From NCBI GenBank assembly GCA_003024985.2, contig PXIH01S0028117.1: a DNA stretch of 10,374 bases, one strand, 5' to 3'. The DNA comes from Euperipatoides rowelli. Lineage: Eukaryota > Onychophora > Udeonychophora > Euonychophora > Peripatopsidae. Below the pieces are notes generated by a model, which did not search any database, was not told where the DNA came from, and saw only the letters and a list, made by a program, of their open reading frames with translations. Of this stretch, positions 1-7,689 are shown piece after piece (position 1 is the first letter of the stretch; the number at the start of each line of letters is the position of its first letter). The position numbers were made by a program, and so were the translations under genes.

Positions 1-234
1 CATTCAAATTTTTTGTCTTTTATCCAAACCAAAAAAAACAACTTATCAAATTATTTACATTCAAATTTTTTGTCTTTTATCCAAACCAAAAAAAAAAGCT
101 TATCAAATTATTTACATTCAAATTTTTGTCTTTTATCCAAACCAAAAAAAAAAAGCTTATCAAATTATTTACATTCAAATTTTTGTCTTTTTTATCCAAA
201 CAACCAAAAAAAAAAGTCTTAACAAAATATTTTG
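1..234. repeat. 57-bp minisatellite, array 1 (four units)
   Basis: The word CATTCAAATT recurs at 1, 58, 115 and 172, an exact period of 57. Each unit contains ATTCAAATTTTTTGTC, then TATCCAAACC, an A-run of 8-11, and (A)AGCTTATCAAATTATTT. The last unit is diverged and fades out near 234. The window starts inside the array, so its full length is unknown. Because 57 is three times 19, each frame keeps the same 19-residue pseudo-peptide, which explains the open frames here. They are not a protein gene. The same unit returns in the large intron at 1536-1840. Confidence 0.93.
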
Positions 235-326
235 TTGGGAAGAACACCTTCAGAAATTGGGGGTACCCGAAGCCAACTTTGCCGCAATGTTTGCCCCCCA
301 AACAAAAATGTCTAGATCCATCACTG
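235..326 (-). mobile_element. Terminal segment of a hAT-like non-autonomous DNA transposon
   Basis: Read on the minus strand, the segment begins CAGTGATGGATCTAGA. This resembles the CAGTGGCGGATCCAG-type ends of many invertebrate hAT-like non-autonomous elements. A G-rich block and a locally GC-rich stretch follow, and then the minisatellite. The other end would lie to the left of the window, so neither the partner inverted repeat nor an 8-bp target duplication (candidate right copy GCTTATTA at 327-334) can be checked. If the element spans position 1, the minisatellite lies inside it. The family call is from memory of terminal motifs. Confidence 0.45.
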
Positions 327-547
327 GCTTATTATATTGTGTAACCTTTAGATTGGTATTTAGAATATTCTCACATAAATTAAAAAAAAAAAATTGTTCT
401 TTCTGAGAAAAAAATACTTGTAGCTATTTAGAAGTTACCAGAAGAAATGAATCTTCAATAGATTTGCTCTGTTCTTTTAAATACATAATATTTTAACTTA
501 ATAGTAATTAAAATGACATCATTTTTAATGAGATCACTTTATCTTAG
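327..547. other. AT-rich intron sequence upstream of exon a
   Basis: Plain AT-rich sequence ending in the ATCTTAG acceptor of the first visible exon. I looked for the missing N-terminal RIB43A exon here and saw no open frame with its charged helical character. It is probably the 3' end of an intron that starts to the left of the window. Confidence 0.6.
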
Positions 548-629
548 ATTGACGTAAATGCTTTGGAGCAGCAAATACGTGAGAAGAAACAGAAGGATGA
601 TTTGGAAAAGCAGCGAAATCTTGCTTTTG
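548..629 (+). CDS. RIBC2: RIBC2-like exon a (first exon in window)
   Basis: The exon follows the acceptor ATCTTAG and ends at donor GTAAGA. It encodes 27 residues plus the first base of a shared codon, starting IDVNALEQQIREKK. This matches the conserved N-terminal segment of RIB43A proteins, where a similar Asp/Gln-Ala-Leu-x-x-Gln-Val block precedes a long charged helix. The in-frame codon just before the acceptor is TAG, so the exon cannot extend upstream. No ATG start is available, so at least one further 5' exon must exist. I saw nothing like it in 327-547. The exon is phase 1 at its 3' end: the final G joins AT of the next exon to make Asp. Confidence 0.88.
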
Positions 630-3600
630 GTAAGAAAATACTGTATGTATCAATATAAACGTGGACTCTTGTAGAAGTAAATTTGTTTTATGTAAAAAAA
701 AAAAAGGTCTTTTGGGGAAAGGAGTCAGGGTCTGGTTATTGGTAAAAAAAATTATTAGTTCAAGTTTATAGAAAAAAACAATAAACAGAGTAAGATACTG
801 TAGTTGTTCTTCCTGCAACATTTGACAATTTGAAAATCAATAATTATTTCAAACAAAAATAGAACATTAGTAAATATTAAATTTTTGTGTTATTCCAAAA
901 TGCATAAAGTAAATTTGCATAAATTGAGAACTACCTGTATCTGTTTATTTTCTTTTTTAATTAACAGAAAATAAATTAATATCTATTTTTTTTTTTTTTT
1001 AGATTCAGACATAACCCATAACAGCAAGTTAACATTTTTATTGCAGCGTCGGCAAGAAAATGATTTGAGAGAATTAAAGCACTCTCTTAATCAGTATCGT
1101 CATCTTCATCAACAGCCTTCCAGTCGAAAGGAATGGGACCTCAATAATCCAGACAGACTAAAGACAGATGTTCCTGCTCGGATTTGTGATGATGATCCCC
1201 GCTGTGGATTGGCAAGCATGCAGAAATTTATTGGTGAGGATTTGAATCAAAAAGCACGTTTAAAACATCAACAAGAACAATATCGAAATTGGTTGCTGTT
1301 GCAAAAGCAAGAAAAAAGAGAGGCTGAAGCCTACAAGGATCAGGCCAACAGATTATATGATCTAAAGCGGATTGAGCTTGATCTCAGAGCCATGGACTTG
1401 CAACGTGCTGAAGAGGGATGCAAGAAAGCTATTTCCATTGCTACAGAAAATTTTAACAAAGCTTTAGTAAGTAATAAATTTTAATAACTTGATATACGGT
1501 ATACAATCTTTATTTATTCTCATGATTACTATATTAAAAAAGCTTATCAAATTATTTACATTTCAATTTTTGTCTTTTATCCCCCAAACAAAAAAAAAAA
1601 AAAGCTTATGAAATTATTTATTCAAATTTTTTTATCTTTTATTCAAACCAAAAAAAAAAGCTTATCAAATTATTTACAATCGGATTTTTTTGTCTTATCC
1701 ACACAACCAAAAAAAAAAAAGCTTACGAAATTATTTACATTCAAATTTTTTATTTTATCCAAACTAAAAAAGAAAAGCTTATCAAATTATTTTCATTCGA
1801 ATATTTGTCTTTTATCCACAACCAAAAAAAAAAAAGCTTAAAATATGGATTTCCCATTTAATTTCTTACATTTTTTTTAATATCTTACCGTACTTTTAAA
1901 TTATTTTACAAAAAAAAAATGCAATTCTCTTTTCTTTAGCTTACTATTCTCTTATCAATAGTTTAATCAATTATTTTGGTTAGGGGTATTCTCCTTAACC
2001 CTTTCCACTCCAATTGAAAATTGTCTTGTTTGCATTCTTTTAAATCCCCTGATTTTAATTTTTTGGTTTTTTTTTAAATCATTTGGTAAGATTAAAAACA
2101 AATATATTTTAGTCCCTTTGAACATAAATGTTATTAATTTAAACCATTTTTGAGGCTAACAATGATTGTTGAATTGAGAATTGTAAAGTAAAAATGTCAG
2201 TATAATACCATCCTTGGAGTGGAAAGGGTTAATTTCATCACTTCATAATGTCAGGAGAGTTGTTTCATATATGGCTATTTCTTAGATCAGATTAGACCAT
2301 TCTAAACTAAAAAACATCATTCATTTCAAAATTATTTGCAGAGGAAAATATTTGCTATTTTGAAGTATTTATGGTTTCATCATAGAAAATACAAGATATA
2401 ATATAGCTCGAATCATGTATTAATATATTTAAGTATTTTTAATTAATTAAAAAATAGAAAAGTGTTGAATTATCTTTTTATTTGGGACATGAAAAAAAGG
2501 CCTTTAGAAAAATGTCATTATCCACTTCTTAAATGACTTNAACATACTGCTTTTGATATTAAATATAAATATTAAAATCATAAATACTATCTGAATGAAT
2601 TCATATGAGAAATTTTAATAATAATTTAATTAAATAAAGATTCAAATATAATTCCATACGGTGTGTCCAAAGGAAAAAGAAAGATTAATTTTTAATTTGA
2701 GAAAAAGTTTGGTATCATACTTATGTTTTGAGGTAAAATTTTACAAATCTACCTTAAATTCAGGACTCTATTTTACAAGTTGGTGATTAGGCCTACTTAG
2801 TCACTAAAATAGAAGATAAAAATGATAATCTGTCTATTGTCAGTAATCATTATTTAATAGGCTACACCCGTGATAATTATTTTATAGTCATGTTGATCTT
2901 ATTGTTAATTTATTGATTTTATATTAAAATAACTTTGATATTATGCATGATGAAGATTTAATTGAAAATATGCTATTTTTAGTACAAATTATTTTACATA
3001 TTTTTTTTAAAGATGGTATCTTACTCTAATCTAATGAACATAATAATATTAGACTTGACCAATTTTATTAAGGATTTCAATTTGGTGTTAATTTATATTT
3101 AAGCAAAATGATAATTGTCTCCCATTTTTTTCCAAAACTTTATTTTATTCCAAAGCTCTTGATCTATTTTTGGGATAAGATTAGTAAGTGCTCATCTTGA
3201 GCACTTACTAATCTTTAAATTACAAACGAAACACAGAAAATGAAGGATTCTGAAAGTTATGCAAGTTAAGCTGCCAGTTTGATAGGAATTTCACTAAGGT
3301 CTTACTATTTAATAGTTACGAGATACTTTAATTTCTCATTTTTGTCCAAAGTAATTATAGCTTACTTCAATTCTTTTATGATATCAAATACGAGTTTATG
3401 TTTAGTCATTAGTTCAGTTAATTTGTAGTTAAAGTTTTGATTCCGCGCTATTTAATTTGTGAATAAAAACATGCCAAAGTAGACTGAACAATCAGTTTAT
3501 ATTTCCCATGTATCTTTTCTTCTTTCGGTGCATTTTTTAGAGCAGGTTGGAAAACGAATATCTCTATCAGCGAGTTACCATACAAATGAAACTTCGGTTA

Positions 3601-5536
3601 AACTTATTTGCATTAATAATTTAATGTAGGCTACATTACTAAGCCAAAGAAGCAATTCCAGGTTTGATAATAACAGTCATGTTCATTAGCATATTCTTTA
3701 AAAAGAACGACAGATTATTACCCAGAATTCATCTAAAGATTTTAATGATTTTTGAAACCTTTTAATATTTGCATGTTGTACTGAAATTTGTGTGTCAGTG
3801 CTTTTCACTAAACGTTTCCATGAAGTGAAACACTTGTATGCAAATGCTGTTTCACTGCATGCTGAACCTAGAAAAATCAAATCAATGTGTAAACAGATTT
3901 ATCAGTACTTAGTTTTTTTTCAAGCGCAGCATTCAACATGAAAGCTTTTAGGACTTCCATTGTTTTTCTCAATTGAAAGATGAATTCAGCGTTGGTGTTA
4001 CACATGATTTTTGTACTTGGAAATATTATTTTTCACATACTTAATGCAGCCGTGAAAGGGTTTAGTGATTAGTTTCTATTTTCTTGTATTTGATAATCAT
4101 TTGTTTTAATGTTGTACCTGTTGAAATATTGTTCCAAAATAAGTGTCCCTGTTAACTTTAACCCCATGGGTTTATTGTGTTTAGGCTAGAGAAACAGCAG
4201 AACGAAAACGGCTTAAAAAACAACAAGAAACAGATGATAATATCACTGAAATAGTTCACCACATTACAGGAGATATCTTAACTGAAAATCCAGATGCAGC
4301 GCTTAGTGCCTTTGGTGCACATCGGGTTATCCCCGATAGGTGGCGAGGTATGACTCCAGAGCAAAAAGCTAAAATTTTGGAAATTCAAAAGCAACAGTTA
4401 TGTGAAAATGAGGTAAGAATTTATTTATTATTTGGCATTAAATTATCTGACCTTCATGTTAAAAAAATCTGTTTGGTAATGTGCATGTTTTATATAGTTC
4501 AATCTACAGCAAATGATCTTTTCCTAAATACTGTATCTTTCTTAGCAAGTTTAATGGCATTATCTGTAGTCTGTTAAGACATAATATCTGAAGTTTTTTC
4601 TTCCTAAAAGATTAATTTCATTTTGATAGGAAAAAATCCTGTACATTTAAATCATATATTTCACAATCTCCTTTCTCTTACGACTATTTTTTAAGTGAAA
4701 ATATTTTGTTACTGTCCTCCCCCCTCCCCACATTTTTTATTAGGAAAGAAAAGCTCAAAACTATTTATATTATTTTTATTGCCAAGCTTTCTTAAATGCA
4801 CCCATATTAGTTAGGACAGAGGGCATTATAAGACTTTCTTGTTCTTATAATTTGGAATGAATTAAACTACTTTTTTTGTGTTTCCACAATAGAATCATTT
4901 ATTGATAAATTAAAAACAAGGGGAGGCTTCATATTAAAAAGTAAATATATTTGTGATTGTTTTTTATAATAATTTTCTTTTGTCAAGATTTTTCTTTATA
5001 CTGTCTAAAAAAATAAGAAATGAAAAGCATTTGTGTGCCCCTCCCCTATGATAGTTAAAAGGTTTGATCAATTAAGCTATTTTTAGTTAAAATTTGAAAA
5101 ATTTAACCATTTTAGCAGGTTTGTTCTGACCTAATTAATATTTTTGATTCCTCTAAATATAATTGAGATTAATTCAAAGATACAGTACATTCAATATTTC
5201 AAGTCACATTTGACATACAGGACTACTTAGAGAAACAAAAAACACTGCCTGGAATCATATTACAATTTTTTCTTTTTAATTTATTAGCTGTTGGAGAATC
5301 AGAAAAAGTTAGAAAAAGAAGAATGGGATCGTCAGTCAATGATGAATAGTAAAGCAGCTGCATTACTCGCCCGTCAACAAGAACGAGAACGAAGGGAATT
5401 ACAAAAAAAGTTAATGAATGAAAATATTAAATTATCATATTTACAGAAGAACCATGAAAATTATTTGAACAAAGATTTATATACAAATAATCCTACAGCA
5501 GCTTATTTCTTACAATTTAATACAACAACAAGATAA
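548..5536 (+). CDS. RIBC2: RIB43A-like coiled-coil protein (RIBC2-like), four exons, 5' end missing
   Basis: RIB43A proteins are long coiled-coil proteins inside the doublet microtubules of motile cilia and sperm tails. They stabilise the A-tubule wall. Joining 548-629, 1003-1466, 4185-4412 and 5288-5536 gives an open frame of about 340 residues. Vertebrate RIBC2 has about 380, so roughly 40 N-terminal residues lie upstream of the window. Family signatures are all present: DPRCGLASMQKF followed by GED (residues ~92-107), FGAHRVIPDRW (~225-235) and the C-terminal YTNNPTAAYFLQFNTTTR (323-340). Between them is charged Glu/Lys/Arg/Gln-rich helix typical of the family. All three introns are GT-AG with phases 1, 0 and 0, and there are no internal stops, so the gene looks functional. 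The family assignment rests on remembered motifs, not a search. RIBC1 versus RIBC2 is not settled, although the length and C-terminus favour RIBC2. Confidence 0.93.
630..1002 (+). other. Intron between exons a and b (373 bp)
   Basis: A GT-AG intron in phase 1, opening GTAAGAAAA and closing with 15 T then AG. It is plain AT-rich sequence with A- and T-homopolymer runs and two copies of the TACTGTA word (639-645 and 796-802). I see no repeat array or RNA gene in it. Confidence 0.85.
1003..1466 (+). CDS. RIBC2: RIBC2-like exon b (central coiled coil with DPR...GED signature)
   Basis: This is the largest exon. Its acceptor AG follows an uninterrupted run of 15 T, and it ends at the strong donor GTAAGT, in phase 0. 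It opens with a DSDITHNSKL segment leading into LLQRRQENDLRELK, which matches the LLxxRQxxD block of the family. It then carries the DPRCGLASMQKFIGED hallmark and a long Lys/Glu/Gln-rich helix ending NFNKAL. An ATG-less reading beginning at 1041 is open but lacks these first 12 residues. The upstream acceptor keeps the frame with the previous exon and restores family similarity, so I chose it. Confidence 0.92.
1536..1840. repeat. Minisatellite array 2, same family as array 1 (five to six units)
   Basis: AAGCTT recurs at 1540, 1602, 1659, 1719, 1775 and 1834, giving spacings of 62, 57, 60, 56 and 59. Units carry AAGCTTATCAAATTATTTAC, ATTCAAATTTTT, TCTTTTATCC and an A-run, the same order as in the array at 1-234. 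They differ more from each other, mostly in homopolymer length and scattered substitutions. The array therefore looks older or more mutated than array 1. It lies wholly within the large intron of the RIBC2-like gene. Confidence 0.92.
1995..2232. mobile_element. piggyBac-like MITE with perfect 15-bp inverted repeats and TTAA duplications
   Basis: TTAA (1995-1998) is followed by CCCTTTCCACTCCAA. The exact reverse complement TTGGAGTGGAAAGGG ends at 2228 and is followed by TTAA (2229-2232). The element is 230 bp between the two TTAA copies. A TTAA target and termini starting with CCC are the hallmark of piggyBac-type transposition. The inside is AT-rich and has no coding capacity, so it depends on a transposase elsewhere. 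The perfect ends suggest a fairly recent insertion in this intron. Which transposase family mobilised it is inference. Confidence 0.8.
3177..3215. repeat. Perfect hairpin with 18-bp arms and 3-nt loop
   Basis: AAGATTAGTAAGTGCTCA is followed by TCT and then its exact reverse complement TGAGCACTTACTAATCTT. It sits in the large intron with no similar sequence around it. The arms are too short, and the loop too tight, for an ordinary microRNA precursor. It may be the remnant of a palindromic element or a replication-slippage product. Function is unknown. Confidence 0.85.
4185..4412 (+). CDS. RIBC2: RIBC2-like exon c (FGxHRVxPDRW motif)
   Basis: The exon encodes 76 residues from ARETAERKRLKKQQ to IQKQQLCENE. 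Its acceptor is TTGTGTTTAG and its donor GTAAGA, and it is phase 0 at both ends. It contains a short acidic helix with GDILTENPDAA and then FGAHRVIPDRWRGMT, one of the most conserved stretches in RIB43A proteins. Its reading frame stays open past the donor for about 165 more bases into the intron. That tail has none of the charged coiled-coil character of the family and is intron read-through, not protein. Confidence 0.92.
4413..5287 (+). other. Intron between exons c and d (875 bp)
   Basis: A GT-AG intron in phase 0, opening GTAAGAATT and closing TTTATTAG. Its sequence is AT-rich with a C-rich patch near 4716-4730 and TACTGTA-type words at 4529 and 5181. No mobile element or RNA gene is recognisable in it. 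Confidence 0.85.
5288..5536 (+). CDS. RIBC2: RIBC2-like terminal exon d
   Basis: The last coding exon starts after TTTATTAG and ends at a TAA stop (5534-5536). It encodes 82 residues. A Lys/Glu-rich helix with EEWDRQ is followed by an Ala-rich stretch and RQQERERRELQKK, and then the C-terminal family signature YTNNPTAAYFLQFNT ending TTTR. Terminal Arg after the QFNT motif is typical of the family, so the C-terminus is complete. The 3' UTR continues into AT-rich sequence with polyadenylation signals. Confidence 0.93.
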   Translation: MLENQKKLEKEEWDRQSMMNSKAAALLARQQERERRELQKKLMNENIKLSYLQKNHENYLNKDLYTNNPTAAYFLQFNTTTR

Positions 5537-5603
5537 CCACTATAAATCTTAATTATTGAGTTTATTTTTTTAATATTTCAGTGGATTGTTATGTCATCTA
5601 TTA

Positions 5604-5631
5604 AATAAATAATGTTTATTTTTTCAATAAA
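5604..5631 (+). terminator. Two AATAAA polyadenylation signals of the RIBC2-like gene
   Basis: AATAAA occurs at 5604-5609 and again at 5626-5631, about 70 and 90 bases after the TAA stop. This is the right sense and distance for the 3' end of the upstream gene. In such AT-rich DNA the hexamer is common by chance, so which signal is used cannot be told from sequence. A T-rich stretch with a short palindrome follows. Confidence 0.6.
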
Positions 5632-5697
5632 ATTGTTCAATAAATCTAGCCAAACAATATATAAATCAATATTTTAGTCTCAATTTTTTTAAAAAAT

Positions 5698-5718
5698 AAA
5701 TTTCCTCAGAGGAAATTT
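5698..5718. repeat. Short palindrome downstream of the polyadenylation signals
   Basis: AAATTTCCTC, a central A, then GAGGAAATTT: perfect 10-bp arms. A-rich sequence lies before it and a T-run after it, so it superficially resembles a bacterial terminator. In a eukaryotic 3' flank it has no assigned role. It is beyond both AATAAA signals, so it is probably outside the mature transcript. Confidence 0.6.
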
Positions 5719-5754
5719 TTTATACATTTGTTAACAATTGTTACGAGTAATTTT

Positions 5755-5990
5755 ATTTCTTCAGAATAATCCGTAATTTATTACAAAGTTAAGGACCTTC
5801 TGAATACCAGACTGTACTTCACCAATTTTTCCAGATGTTATACAACTGGGGGGGGGGGGGGAGCCTTTCCAAATTAGACATGCCAGAGGCCGGTTCTCAA
5901 ACCCCCAGCCTGTACAGTATATGTCAAGGCTTCCGCTGGCCATGCTCGTTGCCTCACAACCAACCACCTCGAGTCTCAATTTATTTTTAG
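5755..5990 (-). mobile_element. GC-rich inserted block with 14-G run; weak tRNA-derived SINE candidate
   Basis: This block is clearly richer in G and C than its surroundings. It contains an uninterrupted run of 14 G (5848-5861, C on the minus strand). Read on the minus strand, GGTTTGAGAACC resembles a pol III B box (GGTTCGANNCC). About 60 bases upstream, TGGTTGGTTGTGAG is a poor A-box match. That spacing would fit a tRNA-like head with a long variable arm. No target duplication or clear A-tail was found. It could equally be another transposon fragment, so I hold the SINE reading lightly. Confidence 0.25.
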
Positions 5991-6230
5991 TCTAGCAAAT
6001 ATACTTTCAATTTGTCTTAGTAAAACATTTGTCAATTTGCTCTTATAAATAATATCATTATAAAATAAGCCTACAAAATTTTTAATCCTTAGAATATGAT
6101 GTGCACATGTTTGCGCTGTCCTATAATATTCATATTGCAATATACGCATCAAATAATTATTACTGACATCTGCCATTTTTCAGCATTTAATAAATCAAAC
6201 AGCAGTAAAGTAAGGTTTAAGCTGCCACTA
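5991..6230. other. AT-rich intergenic sequence, nothing recognised
   Basis: Simple AT-rich sequence with no coding similarity, repeat array or RNA gene that I can see. A minus-strand open frame through it lacks any recognisable motif. Confidence 0.5.
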
Positions 6231-6422
6231 GCACTTTAACCAAATTGCTAATAAATCCTAAGAATTTGCTTATATTTGGCTCAGCATAATTAGCCAAAAT
6301 GTTTATTATTTATTTTTAAAGACTACTTTAATAATGAAAATTTCAGTACTAAAATTTTATTTGACTATGAACATCAAATTTTGGCTAAATTTTTTTTACT
6401 ATAATTAGCCAAATGGTTAATT
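6231..6422. repeat. Cluster of TTTGGCTAA inverted repeats, possible MITE
   Basis: TTAGCCAAAAT (6290-6300) and ATTTTGGCTAA (6378-6388) are exact 11-bp inverted copies. TTTGGCT (6275-6281) and TTAGCCAAAT (6405-6414) add two more. The outer CACTTTAACCAAATTGCTAAT (6231 on) is an imperfect inverted match to ATTAGCCAAATGGTTAATTAA, which would bound an element of about 190 bp. No clear target duplication was found, so a decayed MITE is a reasonable but unproven reading. Confidence 0.4.
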
Positions 6423-6619
6423 AAACTTTTTGCTCAGCTTAATCACTAAGAGACAGTTACTGTATGTTGTATCTGAATTAATAGCCAAGGGAATTTTGTT
6501 AAGGATTATTTTTTTAAGAGTGAAACTATATTCTTGGAAAAATAAAAAATATTTTAAACAATAGATCCTTTAGTTAAGAGAATTGTCGATGTTGCTGTAA
6601 GCCTGTGTAACGTGGGGAA
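6423..6619. other. AT-rich spacer between inverted-repeat cluster and copia fragment
   Basis: Nothing recognisable beyond one TACTGTA word at 6458-6464. I looked here for the integrase region expected downstream of the copia fragment on the minus strand and did not see it. Confidence 0.5.
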
Positions 6620-7600
6620 AGGAACCCAAATTAAAGATTGGAAGTTAATATAAATATATTATCTCCTTTTTCCTAACACAACCACTCCTTATTTTTAAAA
6701 ATACAGTCATTACCTTGGAATTCCACAGTGTGTCCTTTGTTACACAAGGCTACTATTGATAATAACCGATGTTTTAAATTTGGGATATGCAACACATCAT
6801 GCAACTTCATAATGCTCACTGTGTTACCATTTCCAGAGACATTTATCAACAAATTTCCTCTATCTACTGCTTTCATACTTTCGCCATTTGTATTGTTCAA
6901 GGGGGTTTCAATTATGTTAATCAGTTAGGGATTCACCATCAGGAGACAATTATGTGAACTGGCCCCAGAATTAATAACCCATATTTGTGGCTTCATTTTT
7001 TTACTCCATTGTGGTACCTGACACTGCCCATTTTTGTAAATTTATTTTAGTTTCTTCTGTTCCATCTTTCTATTATCTTTATGTTCTCATGTTGCATTTC
7101 TGAAGTTGAATAATAATTACACTGGGTATTTTTCACCTGGTTGATTGACATAGTTTCTTTAATGTCTCATCAATGGGTTATTACAATTCATGTCTCTTTG
7201 ATAGTCATACACACTGCAGTTACGCTTATGTTCTTCTTGTCCACAGCTATGGCATATAAATGGTCCTTTTCTTAAATTTTCTGGTCTAATATGGTTTGAA
7301 GCTAAAGCCAAAGTTGTATCCTGAACATTTTGTTATAAACTCCCTTTTCTACTAGCTTCGTATCTTAGTTTTTCGGAAACATACTCTACAGTCAAATCTT
7401 CTTTTTCTTTGGCATCCAAAGCTGTTATTAACGGACTGTGAGACTCCGGGAGCCCGCATAATAATATTGCAATTAGATGGGTCTCTTTTACCACTTCACC
7501 TATAGCCCGTAAACGCTTGGTTATTTCATGTATATGATTTAAATAATCTTTTTTTAACAGAAAGTTTGCTAGTAAGATTATGAGTGTTTGTTGAGATATT
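6620..7600 (-). pseudogene. Decayed Ty1/copia retrotransposon fragment (gag, zinc knuckle, protease, pre-integrase)
   Basis: On the minus strand the parts occur in copia order. A gag helix block with LLKKDYLNHIHEI and LLCGLPESHSPLI lies at 7381-7560. A zinc knuckle CHSCGQEEHKRNC lies at 7216-7254, with three residues rather than four between His and the last Cys. A protease-like VINSGA lies at 6961-6978. The block LHDVLHIPNLKHRLLS is characteristic of the region between protease and integrase. The protease motif has Asn (AAT) where the family has catalytic Asp. Stops fall at 7333-7335, 7159-7161, 6925-6927 and 6673-6675, with probable frameshifts between knuckle and protease. Integrase, reverse transcriptase and LTRs are absent. 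It is a dead, truncated copy. The exact borders are uncertain by tens of bases. Confidence 0.85.
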
Positions 7601-7689
7601 CAATTGACCTTTCAAAGATACTTGACTTTTCTGTAATTGGTGTGGACTAATTAACATGTTTTTCAGCAGTTATTATCAAATCTTATATT

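Larger units (their letters stand above)
1467..4184 (+). other. Large intron between exons b and c (2.7 kb)
   Basis: A GT-AG intron in phase 0. It holds the second minisatellite array, a piggyBac-like MITE and a perfect hairpin, each listed separately. The stretches 2233-3176 and 3216-4184 are AT-rich and otherwise featureless to me. They carry three TAGGC(C)TAC words at 2788, 2858 and 3627 and one ambiguous base at 2540. No coding exon, tRNA or other RNA gene was recognised. Confidence 0.85.

Noticed and set aside
77-301. Minus-strand open frame across the same array
   Set aside because: Same cause: a repeat unit divisible by three, with no domain or codon signal.
13-344. Plus-strand open frames of about 70 residues with a repeated 19-residue peptide
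   Set aside because: They are the 57-bp minisatellite read in frame (57 = 3 x 19). The peptide is low in complexity and the array lies in intron sequence.
534-821. Minus-strand 95-residue open frame over exon a
   Set aside because: It is antisense to a supported coding exon and intron, with no recognisable motif.
1041-1046. Alternative acceptor TTGCAG for exon b
   Set aside because: Joining exon a at 1047 shifts the frame and reaches a TGA within a few codons. The acceptor at 1001-1002 keeps the frame and the family similarity.
1536-1840. CRISPR-like appearance of regularly spaced repeats
   Set aside because: The whole unit repeats with no unique spacers, and the genome is eukaryotic. It is a minisatellite.
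3698-3880. Minus-strand 60-residue open frame with FTSWKRLVKS
   Set aside because: It vaguely resembles the FxxWK stretch next to zinc fingers in some hAT proteins. I could not extend it in any frame or find a second motif, so it is left unassigned.
5699-5725. Hairpin plus T-run resembling a Rho-independent terminator
   Set aside because: The window is eukaryotic and the hairpin lies beyond two polyadenylation signals. A bacterial-type terminator makes no sense here.
5761-6176. Two minus-strand open frames of 66-72 residues
   Set aside because: The first includes the 14-base homopolymer as a proline run, and neither has a recognisable domain. The region reads as repeat or spacer.
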